Assembly (NCBI RefSeq): GCF_023015905.1
Contig: NZ_JALKBD010000011.1
Coordinates: 62,001 to 126,000 of the forward strand
Source: Arenibacter sp. F20364
GTDB taxonomy: Bacteria > Bacteroidota > Bacteroidia > Flavobacteriales > Flavobacteriaceae
Reading direction: 5' to 3'
DNA length: 64,000 nucleotides
Part shown: positions 1 through 8,864 of the stretch, piece by piece
How positions within the stretch are numbered: the stretch's first letter is position 1
How the letters are laid out: each line of letters begins with the position of its first letter
Made by a program: the position numbers and the translations under genes
Notes under the pieces: model-generated
Told to the model about the DNA's origin: nothing
Database searches by the model: none
What the model saw: the letters and a program-made list of their open reading frames with translations, nothing else

Positions 1-1
1 T

Positions 2-754
2 AACCTACAAATGGTAGATCGCTCCCTATTAAATAGTCAATTCACCCTAGATCGTGATATTGGACTACAACTTAGACATCATACACAACTAACGCATACC
101 TTTTTAATAAGGGAAATTATCGCCATTTCCCAAGGGGAAGGTAGAAATATAACCACAGGAAATTTAGGGGGACATCAATACAGTGGAAGGCTGGAACTAC
201 TCCCTTTCGGTGAATTTAAGGGCAACGGCGACTACAGCGGCGGCGATTTAAAAAGGGAAAAATCCCCAAAGCTATTATTGGCAACGACCTATGACCTAAA
301 CCACAAGGCAGTAAAGACCAGAGGTAGCCAAGGGACCTATATGGTCACAGATTTTGGTTTTCACAAAACCAATATCAGCACCTTATTTTTGGATGCCATG
401 TTCAAATACGACGGATTCTCCTTCATGGCAGAATATGCCAAAAGAAATGCCGATGACCCCTTTGCCAAGAATGCCGATGGATCCCTGACCGGAGAAGTGG
501 TACAGGTAGGAAATGGATTGAACCTACAAACCGGATATCTTTTTAACAATAATTGGGAGGTTTCTGGGAGATATACCAAGATAAAATTGGATGAAAATAT
601 CACTGGTCAAAACCCAGAAAACCAATACAGCTTAGGGCTTTCCAAATATCTTGTAGGCCACAAATTAAAGGTGCAAACGGATATTAGTTACCTGTCTGTA
701 GGGAACGACCCTAATGAATTGATGTTTAGACTACAAATGGACGTACATTTTTAG
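2..754 (+). CDS. Phosphate-selective porin O/P-like outer-membrane protein, 3' part only
   Basis: The reading frame is open to the left edge, so the true start lies outside the window; an internal ATG at 11 is probably not the start. The visible ~250 residues alternate polar and hydrophobic residues as in beta-strands. They end in a terminal strand finishing with ...DVHF, whose final Phe is the usual signature of outer-membrane barrels. The spacing of strands and Gly/Asn-rich turns resembles the OprO/OprP (porin O/P) family, which forms anion channels for phosphate or polyphosphate. The PiT phosphate transporter starts 75 bp downstream on the same strand, which supports a phosphate role: the porin would bring phosphate across the outer membrane and PiT across the inner one. 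Family assignment is from general resemblance plus context; the N-terminal half cannot be judged. Confidence 0.7.
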   Translation, partial: NLQMVDRSLLNSQFTLDRDIGLQLRHHTQLTHTFLIREIIAISQGEGRNITTGNLGGHQYSGRLELLPFGEFKGNGDYSGGDLKREKSPKLLLATTYDLNHKAVKTRGSQGTYMVTDFGFHKTNISTLFLDAMFKYDGFSFMAEYAKRNADDPFAKNADGSLTGEVVQVGNGLNLQTGYLFNNNWEVSGRYTKIKLDENITGQNPENQYSLGLSKYLVGHKLKVQTDISYLSVGNDPNELMFRLQMDVHF

Positions 755-829
755 TAAAAATATAACCTTAAGATAACGTTACGAACAAAGAGACTTTAGA
801 TATTTGCAAACTATTTTTTTTATAAGATA

Positions 830-3100
830 ATGGACAATTTATATTTATTAATGATTATTGCCCTTGCCTTCCTGGCAATAGCAGATTTAGTAGTCGGGGT
901 TAGTAATGACGCGGTGAACTTTTTAAATTCGGCAATTGGTTCCAAAGCCATTTCGTTTAGGACTATTATGATCGTGGCCAGTTTGGGTATCGCAGTAGGC
1001 GCAATTTTTTCAAGTGGCATGATGGAGGTGGCCAGAAAGGGAATCTTTAATCCCGGCGAGTTCATGTTCAGTGAGATCATGATTATTTTTATGGCCGTAA
1101 TGATAACGGATATCCTTCTATTGGATTTTTTCAATACCGTTGGGATGCCGACCTCAACTACGGTATCCATAGTTTTTGAGCTATTGGGAGCCTCAGTTGC
1201 CATGTCCTTCATTAAAATTGTATCAGGTGGGGGCGATTATATTGAAATATATAATTATATAAATACCTCAAAGGCTACTGAAATAATTTTGGGGATACTG
1301 CTATCGGTGGTTATTGCATTTTCCATTGGGGCCTTGGTACAATATCTGTCGCGCATTCTACTTTCATTCGACTTTAGAAAAAAAGCTAAGATTATAGGGG
1401 CCGTATTCGGAGGTTTTGCATTGACCGCGATCACCTATTTTATTTTAATAAAAGGTTTAAAAGGAGCCACCTTTGTCAGTGATGCCGCATTGGACATAAT
1501 TCAAAACAACACTGGAACCATTGTAATAGGAAGTCTTGTTCTTTGGACCCTTGTATCATATATTATTTCGGCCATTCTTAAATATGATGTTTATAAGCTC
1601 ATCATCATTGTAGGTACCTTTGCACTGGCATTGGCTTTTGCAGGGAACGACCTTGTTAATTTTATTGGAGTTCCCATTGCAGCTTGGCAATCCTTTGAAG
1701 CTTGGCAGGCTTCCGGAATTCCTCCTACCGAATTTAACATGTCCGTGCTTGCCGAAAAAGTTGCCACACCTACCGCATTGTTGTTCGTATCGGGAATGAT
1801 TATGGTGCTTACCCTGTGGTTTTCCAAAAAAGCCCGCTATGTAACCCAAACAGAGATAAATCTTTCCAGGGAAGGGGAATCAAAGGAACGCTTTCAGCCC
1901 AATTTTCTGTCCAGGGGCATCGTGAGATCGGCTGTACTTTTGAATACGGTAGCTACATCACTTATACCAAAATCATTGCAAGAAAAAATTGATGACAATT
2001 TTAAAAAACCTATAATTGCGTTGTCAAAGGATAAAACCTTCGAATTGCCTGCTTTTGATATGGTTAGGGCCTCTGTAAACCTAATGGTTGCGGGTGTATT
2101 GATTTCCCTGGCCACATCCTATAAATTGCCTTTATCCACCACCTATGTAACCTTTATGGTGGCTATGGGTACTTCCTTGGCCGATAGGGCATGGGGTGCC
2201 GAAAGTGCCGTATACCGCGTTGCAGGAGTATTGAACGTTATCGGCGGCTGGTTCTTCACGGCCATTATCGCCTTTGTTTCTGCTGCAGTTATTGTTTCCC
2301 TTATCAATATCCATGTACCCTCCATGGTAGCCGTTCTTTTATTGATCGCCGTGCTATTATTGGTAAGAAATTATATTTCCCATACTAAAAAATCCAAGGA
2401 AATAAAGGCAGAAGACAGCTTAAGAAAGGCTGAAAGCAGCTCTATCCAAGGGGTAATAGAGGAGAGCGCCGACAATATTTCCAACGTTGCAAAAAGAAGC
2501 AATAAAATATACACTAACATCATAGATGGCCTTGCCAAACAAGATTTGGAACTTCTTAAAAAGAATAGGAAAGGTGTAGGCAAACTTTCCGATGAAATAG
2601 ATGAATTAAGGGACCACATTTTCTATTTTATTAAAAATTTGGATGAAGCCAGTATAGGTGCCAGTAATTTGTATATCAACATTTTGGGATATTTGCAGGA
2701 TATGGCCCAATCCCTGGAATATTTAAATAAGATTAGCCATAAACACATCCACAATAACCACAAAAAATTAAAATACAATCAGATTAAGGAGCTAAAGGAG
2801 ATAGATCTTGAATTACAGAAATTGTTAAGTGCAACAAAATCAACATTTGGCAATAGATCTTTCGAGCAAATAAGCGAAATATTTGCGAGCAAACAAGGCC
2901 TTCTGGATATGGTTTCCCAAAAAATAGAAAAACAGATTGCCAGAACCCGCAATGAAGAATCAAGTCCAAAAAATACCACTTTGTACTTTACCTTTCTTCT
3001 AGAGACCAAAGATTTTATCAATGCTACCATGAACCTTCTGGAGCTGTATTATAATGAACACGACAGCACGGTTGAGCCCGCAAAGTTAGAGGTTGAATAA
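830..3100 (+). CDS. PiT-family inorganic phosphate transporter with PhoU-like tail
   Basis: A 756-residue inner-membrane protein that should couple phosphate uptake to cation import. Two inverted PiT signatures are visible: SNDAVNFLNSAI near residues 25-36 and GNDLVNFIGVPI near 271-282, each within hydrophobic repeats. About a dozen membrane segments fill residues 1-510. From about residue 530 to the end the protein becomes hydrophilic and helical with heptad-like Leu/Ile spacing. This resembles the PhoU-like regulatory domains found fused to long PiT proteins of Bacteroidota; classical PiT proteins are only ~400-500 residues. The porin gene ends 75 bp upstream, so the two are probably co-transcribed. 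The sequence GATATTTG at 799-806 is one base off the group's TAnnTTTG element and might give an internal promoter. Confidence 0.9.
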   Translation: MDNLYLLMIIALAFLAIADLVVGVSNDAVNFLNSAIGSKAISFRTIMIVASLGIAVGAIFSSGMMEVARKGIFNPGEFMFSEIMIIFMAVMITDILLLDFFNTVGMPTSTTVSIVFELLGASVAMSFIKIVSGGGDYIEIYNYINTSKATEIILGILLSVVIAFSIGALVQYLSRILLSFDFRKKAKIIGAVFGGFALTAITYFILIKGLKGATFVSDAALDIIQNNTGTIVIGSLVLWTLVSYIISAILKYDVYKLIIIVGTFALALAFAGNDLVNFIGVPIAAWQSFEAWQASGIPPTEFNMSVLAEKVATPTALLFVSGMIMVLTLWFSKKARYVTQTEINLSREGESKERFQPNFLSRGIVRSAVLLNTVATSLIPKSLQEKIDDNFKKPIIALSKDKTFELPAFDMVRASVNLMVAGVLISLATSYKLPLSTTYVTFMVAMGTSLADRAWGAESAVYRVAGVLNVIGGWFFTAIIAFVSAAVIVSLINIHVPSMVAVLLLIAVLLLVRNYISHTKKSKEIKAEDSLRKAESSSIQGVIEESADNISNVAKRSNKIYTNIIDGLAKQDLELLKKNRKGVGKLSDEIDELRDHIFYFIKNLDEASIGASNLYINILGYLQDMAQSLEYLNKISHKHIHNNHKKLKYNQIKELKEIDLELQKLLSATKSTFGNRSFEQISEIFASKQGLLDMVSQKIEKQIARTRNEESSPKNTTLYFTFLLETKDFINATMNLLELYYNEHDSTVEPAKLEVE

Positions 3101-3245
3101 TTGGAATAATGGGCATGGAACTTCTACAAAAAGCCATGGCATATTACGGGTCCCAATAACAATGGGAACTCCTTTAAAGGAGATTTGAAGAAAGTATGGC
3201 TCGCCTAAGCGGTATTATAAAATAGCCATCATGCTCTAAAACTTA

Positions 3246-3300
3246 AATTTTTCGGTCTTTTGGCACCCCTTGTGGGGGCAGAACCAAAAGGCCGAAAATT
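3246..3300. repeat. Imperfect inverted repeat in the PiT-nadD gap
   Basis: The arms at 3246-3263 and 3284-3300 are complementary over about 17 bp, with one extra T and one C/T difference. The loop contains a second short stem, CCCC...GGGG. A 14-bp palindrome, ctcctttaaaggag, lies at 3170-3183. No clear T-run follows on the + strand, so this is not a standard terminator for the PiT gene. It may be a folded 3' end or a small mobile or repeat element. Confidence 0.45.
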
Positions 3301-3404
3301 CAATTAATTTGCCCTGGCCCCAATGGAAATAAATAATTGAATCTTCTCAATTGGAGAGAGTTAAAATTATCGGATTTCCAATTTGGCCCAACACTATATC
3401 TAAA

Positions 3405-3547
3405 TAGAGCCCATTCCCGAAAGGGGACAAAAAATTAGTTTCATTACCAATGATGGTTTTGGCTTCTTTTTAAATTTAATAAGCCACTAGGAAGGCGACA
3501 TCTGGGAACGAGCAGTTGACAAAATTAGGGAAGGATATTTTGAGTAA
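3405..3547 (+). pseudogene. Possible decayed gene remnant
   Basis: In the 461-bp gap between the PiT gene and nadD, one + frame reads like protein on both sides of a single in-frame TAG at 3488-3490. Before it comes KISFITNDGFGFFLNLI and after it GDIWERAVDKIREGYFE, then a TAA at 3545-3547. No start codon is visible in this frame and a stop lies just upstream. I read it as the tail of a lost gene, but chance coding resemblance is possible. The rest of the gap shows only the inverted repeat. Confidence 0.25.
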
Positions 3548-3561
3548 AACCTCGCATTGCC

Positions 3562-4149
3562 CTATCTATAAAAATTCATTTCATCCAAATATTTCCAGAC
3601 CCTCTCCGGAAGCAGAGGTCTAATATTTTTACCCAATTTATGCTGCGCCCTTATAAAAGTTGAGGATATTTCCATGATAGGAGCAGCAACGTATTGAATT
3701 TTGGGATGATCATTAAATTGATGTACCACTTCTCCTTCAGAAATCCTTGGGTAGACATAAATAGTATGGTTTTCCAGAATTACTTCATAGTTCTTCCATT
3801 TATGCAGCCCCTTTAAATTGTCCTCCCCCATGATTAAACAGAAATTGTGTTTGTCATCATATTTTTCCTGTAAATAAGCAAGGGTATTCACCGTATAATT
3901 GGGCTGGGGAAGATCAAACTCTATCTTGCTCGGTTTTAATTTGGGATAATCCAAGGTGGCCTCGGCTACCAACTGATAGCGATGATGATTGTCCAGTAGG
4001 CTTTTTTTGGTTTTAAATGGACTTTGTGGCGTTACCACAAACCAAACCTCATCCAAATCCGAAAATTCCACCATATGATTGGCAATCACCAAATGTCCTA
4101 TATGGATCGGATTGAAAGTACCGAAATAAAGTCCTATTTTTTTATTCAT
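3562..4149 (-). CDS. nadD: Nicotinate-nucleotide adenylyltransferase
   Basis: A 195-residue cytosolic enzyme that adenylylates nicotinate mononucleotide to deamido-NAD in NAD synthesis. The nucleotidyltransferase motif GTFNPIHIGH lies at residues 10-19 and the second nucleotide-binding motif, ISSTFIR, near residue 162. Length and architecture match bacterial NadD. It is the last gene of a leftward operon, 83 bp after gmk. No terminator hairpin is obvious between its stop and the remnant sequence to the left. Confidence 0.95.
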   Translation of the reverse strand: MNKKIGLYFGTFNPIHIGHLVIANHMVEFSDLDEVWFVVTPQSPFKTKKSLLDNHHRYQLVAEATLDYPKLKPSKIEFDLPQPNYTVNTLAYLQEKYDDKHNFCLIMGEDNLKGLHKWKNYEVILENHTIYVYPRISEGEVVHQFNDHPKIQYVAAPIMEISSTFIRAQHKLGKNIRPLLPERVWKYLDEMNFYR

Positions 4150-4232
4150 AAGAAACTTGATTCAGTATCTATTTTTAATGAAATATTCCAGAGTTAATTT
4201 CGTAGGGCATACCTTGACCCATCCTTTACTTA

Positions 4233-4823
4233 CTATATCTTATTCTTGATTTCAGCCCCAACAAACTCTGCTACCAACCTATGTGCCTCCTCCAGAGCGG
4301 TGTCCAAGTCGTAATTTTTGATGACCGTATCAAATTGGGGGGCTGTGGCCAACTCTACCGAAGCTTTGGCAATCCGCATATTTATCTTGTCCTCGGATTC
4401 GGTGCTGCGCTTCTTCAACCTTATCTTAAGTTCGTCTACACTAGGCGGCTTCACAAAAACGGCAAGGGTCTGGTCCGGAAACTTCTTTTTTATCCGCAAA
4501 CCTCCTACCACATCTATGTCAAAAATTACATTCTTGCCCTCGGACCATAAGCGGTCTACCTCACTTTTTAAAGTCCCATAGAAATTATCCCTATAGACTT
4601 CCTCCCATTCCAGAAAATCATCTTCCTTAATATGTTTCTTAAATTCGGATAAGGACATAAAATAATAGTGCTCTCCGTGCTTTTCCTTACCACGTCTTGG
4701 CCTGGAGGTAGCAGAAATGGAAAATGCCAAATTGAGCTCCGGTTGATTTAATAAATGTTTTACTATAGTTGTTTTTCCACTACCTGAAGGGGCAGAAAAA
4801 ATAATTAGCTTTCCTCCTTTCAT
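4233..4823 (-). CDS. gmk: Guanylate kinase
   Basis: Phosphorylates GMP to GDP with ATP in the cytosol. The Walker A loop APSGSGKTT is at residues 11-19. The GMP-binding region follows (SRPRRGKEKHGEHYYF, around residues 40-55), then the lid. The length of 196 residues is normal for the family. Its ATG overlaps the stop of the upstream yicC by one base (TAATG), so the two are translationally coupled. The yicC-gmk pairing is conserved in many bacteria. Confidence 0.96.
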   Translation of the reverse strand: MKGGKLIIFSAPSGSGKTTIVKHLLNQPELNLAFSISATSRPRRGKEKHGEHYYFMSLSEFKKHIKEDDFLEWEEVYRDNFYGTLKSEVDRLWSEGKNVIFDIDVVGGLRIKKKFPDQTLAVFVKPPSVDELKIRLKKRSTESEDKINMRIAKASVELATAPQFDTVIKNYDLDTALEEAHRLVAEFVGAEIKNKI

Positions 4824-5680
4824 TATAAAACGTTAAGCATTTGTTCCTTAATCTTTTCCAATTCGTCTTTCATCTGCACCACCAACTGCTGCATAGGCGC
4901 AAAATTTGCCTTGGAACCAATGGTATTGATTTCCCTTCCTATTTCTTGGCTAATGAATCCCAGTTTCTTACCGTTGGATTCATCGGATTTCAGCGTAGCG
5001 GCAAAATAATCCAAGTGATTTAGCAAACGGACTTTTTCTTCTGTGATATCATACTTCTCCAAATAATAGATCAGCTCTTGTTCAAATCGATTTGTATCCA
5101 GATCGGCTTTTAAGTCTGCCACAGCTTTTTCCAAGCGCTCCCTGATCGTTAAGAGCCTTTCGGAATCCATTATAGCAACCTTTTCCAATAAACCCTTTAA
5201 AACGCTTATTCTGGCCTCAAAATCGGATTCCAAAACCTTTCCTTCCTCCGTTCTAAAAATATTTATTTCCTTTAAGGCTTTCTCTAGGGATTCCTTTATA
5301 ACATTATATTCCTCTTCATCAATGTCCTCCCGTTCTGTTTTCATGGCATCTGGCATGCGCATGGCAATTTCCAACAGTCCCATTTCATTCCCTGAAACGA
5401 TATGCCCCAATTGTTTCATATACTGTCTTACCACCACTTCATTGACCTCCGAAGAGGTTTCGGTGCCCGTATTTTCAATATATAGTCCAAAATCTACCTT
5501 GCCCCTTACCAAGGAGCTGGCAATTGTCCTGCGCAATTCCAATTCCTTTTCCCTATAGGTGGAAGGTATCCGGGCATTTAAATCGAGACTTTTACTGTTG
5601 AGTGATTTAATTTCAATGGTAATTTTTTTAGAAGGAAGTTGAATTACATGCTTCCCGAACCCTGTCATAGATTGGATCAT
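4823..5680 (-). CDS. yicC: YicC-family endoribonuclease/stress-induced protein
   Basis: 285 residues with the typical start MIQSMTGFGK and the conserved C-terminal block (LGFISQEIGREINTIGSKA, near residue 250) of the YicC/YloC family. E. coli YicC has been described as an RNase acting on small RNA, and the family commonly precedes gmk. It is the first gene of the yicC-gmk-nadD operon. A TACCTTTG element lies 20 bases upstream on the same strand. The molecular role in this organism is inferred from the family only. Confidence 0.92.
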   Translation of the reverse strand: MIQSMTGFGKHVIQLPSKKITIEIKSLNSKSLDLNARIPSTYREKELELRRTIASSLVRGKVDFGLYIENTGTETSSEVNEVVVRQYMKQLGHIVSGNEMGLLEIAMRMPDAMKTEREDIDEEEYNVIKESLEKALKEINIFRTEEGKVLESDFEARISVLKGLLEKVAIMDSERLLTIRERLEKAVADLKADLDTNRFEQELIYYLEKYDITEEKVRLLNHLDYFAATLKSDESNGKKLGFISQEIGREINTIGSKANFAPMQQLVVQMKDELEKIKEQMLNVL

Positions 5681-5699
5681 AAATTGTTTTTAATTTTGT

Positions 5700-5707
5700 C
5701 AAAGGTA
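5700..5707 (-). promoter_or_regulatory. -7 element TACCTTTG for yicC-gmk-nadD
   Basis: Matches the Bacteroidota TAnnTTTG -7 consensus exactly on the minus strand and sits 20 bp before the yicC ATG. No convincing TTG -33 element is seen at the usual spacing. Confidence 0.55.
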
Positions 5708-5797
5708 AATAAAATTGGGGTTTGTACAGCTTGACGGCCACGACCCTTGAAAAGTCATTTATAAAAACCTTTGGTTGCTAAAATATGTACCGTTTCA

Positions 5798-6169
5798 CTA
5801 ATTGGATGGCTCCACGTGGTTCACGGGGTTTCCGTTTTTGTCAAAATTAACCTCCAATTGCCGCTCGCACCAAAATATGCCTACAAACACAGCGATGACA
5901 AGAAAAAATATGGAAATACCCATGGCCCATTTAGCAGAGATTACATAGCCGGCCGTTCCTACGATTAAAGTAGATAAGCCTACATAAAACATCATTTTGG
6001 CTCCAATTCCGTTGGCAAAATCCCAGGTTTCCTGGTTCCTCATGCTTTTCCGGGTGCGGTAGCCGTAAATAAAATTGATGCTTTTGGGCGGGTATGTATT
6101 AAAGTACCAGGCAAAAACCATGAATAGCATCCCTGGAGCAATGGACCCTAAGAACAACGCCCATTCCAT
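5798..6169 (-). CDS. SdpI-family small membrane protein
   Basis: 123 residues with three hydrophobic segments (about 5-22, 57-75 and 80-100). Between the first two lies the family motif PPKSINFIYGYRTRKSMRNQETWDFAN. SdpI of Bacillus gives immunity to a killing peptide and acts in signal transduction; most homologues are of unknown role. The start is directly adjacent to the stop of the DUF1080 gene at 6170, so it is the last gene of the sugar-island operon. That placement is odd for an immunity-type protein and may simply reflect read-through. Confidence 0.8.
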   Translation of the reverse strand: MEWALFLGSIAPGMLFMVFAWYFNTYPPKSINFIYGYRTRKSMRNQETWDFANGIGAKMMFYVGLSTLIVGTAGYVISAKWAMGISIFFLVIAVFVGIFWCERQLEVNFDKNGNPVNHVEPSN

Positions 6170-7000
6170 CTACAGCTCCCTCACCCATATATTCCTATAA
6201 CTTACCCTACTGTTGTCTCCGTGGTCCTGAAGTTTTAAAGGCCCTTTTCCATGGGCAGGATTTTTGGGCCAACCTATATATGGCGTAGTTCCCTTAATTT
6301 CAACATGGTCCTGAACCAGTACACCATTATGTATAACCGTTACTGTTCCGGATTTAATTTTATTACCTTCCTTGTTGAACTCTGGCGCGTGATAAATTAT
6401 ATCATAGGTATTCCATTCCCCTGTTGGAACAGAAGCCTTGGCAAGTGGAACATGTTGCTTGTATATGGATCCGACTTGTCCATTTACATAAGTATCATTG
6501 TCATTGTTGTCCAATACCTGAACCTCGTAAAGCCCATTTAAAAAGACCCCGCTATTTCCCCTACTCTGTCCCTTGCCCTGAACCTCTGCAGGAGATTTCC
6601 ATTCCAAGTGCAATTGGATACTCCCAAAATTCTGAACCGTCTGAATATCGCCTGTCTTGTCATTAACGGTCATACTACCATCCCTGTTAACGATCCACTT
6701 GGCCGCAGTACTATCCCTGGAAGAGATCCAATTGTCCAAATTGTCCCCGTTAAAAAGTACAATGGCATCACTGGGCGCCTTTTTTATGGGATCATTGGGA
6801 TTAACCACTGGAGGTACCGGCTTATAAAACTCGGTCTCCTCCGGAGTGGTAGGTTCCGGACCCGAGTATTCCCCGTGCACCACAATTTCTTCCCCTGTTG
6901 TCTCTGTACCTTTTGGCTCCAATGGATCCACACTGACCTTTTCCTTACAGGCTAATGCCAGTAACAATAATAAAGGAATATAAATAGATCTCACTTTCAT
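6170..7000 (-). CDS. DUF1080 (3-keto-disaccharide hydrolase-type) lipoprotein A
   Basis: 276 residues. A lipoprotein signal peptide ends at the lipobox LALAC, giving lipidated Cys18 and then a Lys/Glu-rich start. A Pro/Glu-rich linker spans roughly 25-75, followed by one DUF1080 domain of about 200 residues (start IVLFNGDNLDNWIS, end VSYRNIWVREL). DUF1080 has a concanavalin-like jelly-roll fold; members act on 3-keto-glycosides by elimination or hydration. Predicted location is the periplasm or cell surface. It shares an operon with a second DUF1080 lipoprotein (17-bp gap) and a TIM-barrel isomerase. The exact substrate cannot be read from sequence. Confidence 0.88.
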   Translation of the reverse strand: MKVRSIYIPLLLLLALACKEKVSVDPLEPKGTETTGEEIVVHGEYSGPEPTTPEETEFYKPVPPVVNPNDPIKKAPSDAIVLFNGDNLDNWISSRDSTAAKWIVNRDGSMTVNDKTGDIQTVQNFGSIQLHLEWKSPAEVQGKGQSRGNSGVFLNGLYEVQVLDNNDNDTYVNGQVGSIYKQHVPLAKASVPTGEWNTYDIIYHAPEFNKEGNKIKSGTVTVIHNGVLVQDHVEIKGTTPYIGWPKNPAHGKGPLKLQDHGDNSRVSYRNIWVREL

Positions 7001-7017
7001 AAGTTTTTTCTAATTGA

Positions 7018-7794
7018 TTAATCCAATGTTTTTATCTTGATATTTCTATAGGAAACTATATCCCCGTGATCCTGCAATCCTATTCTTCCGGTTTTGTATT
7101 TCCCAAAATGTTCGGATCCCTTAAACTTGGATTTGGATATCATTTCTTCCCATTCCTCACCATGGACTGGAAACGATGCTATTTCCGTTCCATTCAATAC
7201 TACATTTCCTTGATTGGATTTATGGTCTACGGTAATTACACAAGTATTCCACTCTCCCACAGGCTTGGTAGCGTCCTCACTAGGACCAACCATATCGTAC
7301 AAAGCCCCTGCCTGTCTTACAGGTCCATTTTTTGCGTCAGGATGCTTTTCATTGTCCAACACCTGTATTTCAGGTCCTGAATGGTAAGCTTCAGAAAGAC
7401 TTTCTACTTCCTTAACGCCCCAAAAAATACCACTGTTTCCTCCCTCCGAAATTTTCCAATCTATGGATAATACAAAACTGGTAAAGTCTTCCTTGGTCAC
7501 TAAATTATATTTCTCCCCTTTCTTGCGCTCTTTAGGCGGATAGTATACCATGGCACCATCCTCTATCTTCCAAGCATCCCCAACGCCATCTTCCAAATAC
7601 CGTTTCCAAGCATCAAAGTTGGTGCCATCAAAAAGTACCTGCCAGTCCCCTTCCACCTGAGCTGGTGGAGGTGGAGTTCCATTCTCCTTATTGGCCAAGG
7701 GGTCCGAATCCACATCCATATTTTTATTATCGGTCTTCTCCTTACAGCCCATAACCACAACAGCTATAATTACACTAAATATTAATTTTTTCAT
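7018..7794 (-). CDS. DUF1080 (3-keto-disaccharide hydrolase-type) lipoprotein B
   Basis: 258 residues with a lipoprotein signal ending at VVMGC (Cys17). A short Pro-rich linker leads into a DUF1080 domain from about residue 45 (WQVLFDGTNFDAWKRY) to the end (DHGDIVSYRNIKIKTL). It has the conserved GNSGIFWGV and PEIQVLDN blocks that line the family's binding face. It differs clearly from lipoprotein A, so the pair is not a recent duplication and may act on different substrates or consecutive steps. It lies 17 bp after the TIM-barrel gene. Role inferred from family: periplasmic cleavage of oxidised glycosides. Confidence 0.88.
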   Translation of the reverse strand: MKKLIFSVIIAVVVMGCKEKTDNKNMDVDSDPLANKENGTPPPPAQVEGDWQVLFDGTNFDAWKRYLEDGVGDAWKIEDGAMVYYPPKERKKGEKYNLVTKEDFTSFVLSIDWKISEGGNSGIFWGVKEVESLSEAYHSGPEIQVLDNEKHPDAKNGPVRQAGALYDMVGPSEDATKPVGEWNTCVITVDHKSNQGNVVLNGTEIASFPVHGEEWEEMISKSKFKGSEHFGKYKTGRIGLQDHGDIVSYRNIKIKTLD

Positions 7795-7811
7795 TTTCTA
7801 ATCTATTGATT

Positions 7812-8864
7812 TTATAGTCCTAATATTTTCTTCAATACGGTCTTATCTATTGCAGCCCCGGCAAAATCATCAAAGGTTTTCTCAGTGGCCTCAATGATAT
7901 GGTCCTGAATGAACTTAGCCCCTTCCCTTGCTCCCTGCTCCGGACTTTTTATACAGCACTCCCATTCCATTACCGCCCAAACATCGCAGCCGTACTGTGT
8001 AAGTTTGGAGAAAATAGTCTTAAAATCTATCTGTCCATCGCCAAGAGAGCGATATCTACCTGCGCGGTCGCCCCAATCGTTAAATCCACCAAAAGCTCCT
8101 TTCTTGCCAGTAGGATTAAATTCGGAATCCTTTACGTGGAACGATTTGATAAACTCGTGATAATGGTCTATATAGGCAATATAGTCCAATTGCTGCAGAA
8201 CAAAATGACTTGGATCGTATAAAATATTAACTCGTTTATGGTTCCCGGTTGCGGCCAAGAAACGTTCAAAAGTATCCCCGTCGTGAAGGTCTTCCCCTGG
8301 GTGAATTTCGTAGCATACGTCTACACCTTCCTTATCATAGTGGTTTAGTATGGGCAACCATCTTTTTGCCAGCTCCTCGAAACCCATTTCCACCAATCCA
8401 GCAGGTCGTTGTGGCCAAGGGTGGGCGGTATGCCAAAGTAGGGAACCTGAGAAAGTAGCATGTGCATTTAGTCCGAGCCTACGACTCGCAGTAGCTCCTT
8501 TTTTTACCACATCAACTGCCCATTCGGTTCTGGCCTTTGGATTATTCTTCACCTTATCGGGTGCAAAATTGTCGAACATTAGATCATAAGCTGGGTTAAC
8601 CGCCACCAACTGTCCTTGTAAATGCGTGGAAAGCTCGGTTATTTCCAATCCATAGGAATTTATCTTTCCCTTTAACTCATCACAGTAGGTCTGACTCTCG
8701 GCCGCCTTATCCAAATCAATAAGAAAATCGACCCAAGTTGGAATTTGTATTCCCTTATATCCTAAATCGGATGCCCATTTACACATTCCGTCCAAAGAAT
8801 TGAATGGTGCTTTTTCATCGACAAATTGTGCCAAAAAAACGGCTGGCCCCTTAATTGTTTTCAT
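7812..8864 (-). CDS. Sugar phosphate isomerase/epimerase-family TIM-barrel protein (cytosolic)
   Basis: 350 residues without a signal peptide. It is a xylose-isomerase-like TIM barrel with metal-ligand motifs in order: CYEIHPGED near residue 195, NILYDPSHF near 217, FHVKDSEF near 245 and VMEWECC near 300. These give the Glu-Asp-His-Glu set used to bind a divalent metal. Related proteins isomerise or epimerise ketoses, and some act as lyases or hydratases on 3-keto sugars. It is the first gene of the operon that continues with two DUF1080 lipoproteins. No TAnnTTTG element is obvious in the 360 bp upstream. Confidence 0.85.
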   Translation of the reverse strand: MKTIKGPAVFLAQFVDEKAPFNSLDGMCKWASDLGYKGIQIPTWVDFLIDLDKAAESQTYCDELKGKINSYGLEITELSTHLQGQLVAVNPAYDLMFDNFAPDKVKNNPKARTEWAVDVVKKGATASRRLGLNAHATFSGSLLWHTAHPWPQRPAGLVEMGFEELAKRWLPILNHYDKEGVDVCYEIHPGEDLHDGDTFERFLAATGNHKRVNILYDPSHFVLQQLDYIAYIDHYHEFIKSFHVKDSEFNPTGKKGAFGGFNDWGDRAGRYRSLGDGQIDFKTIFSKLTQYGCDVWAVMEWECCIKSPEQGAREGAKFIQDHIIEATEKTFDDFAGAAIDKTVLKKILGL

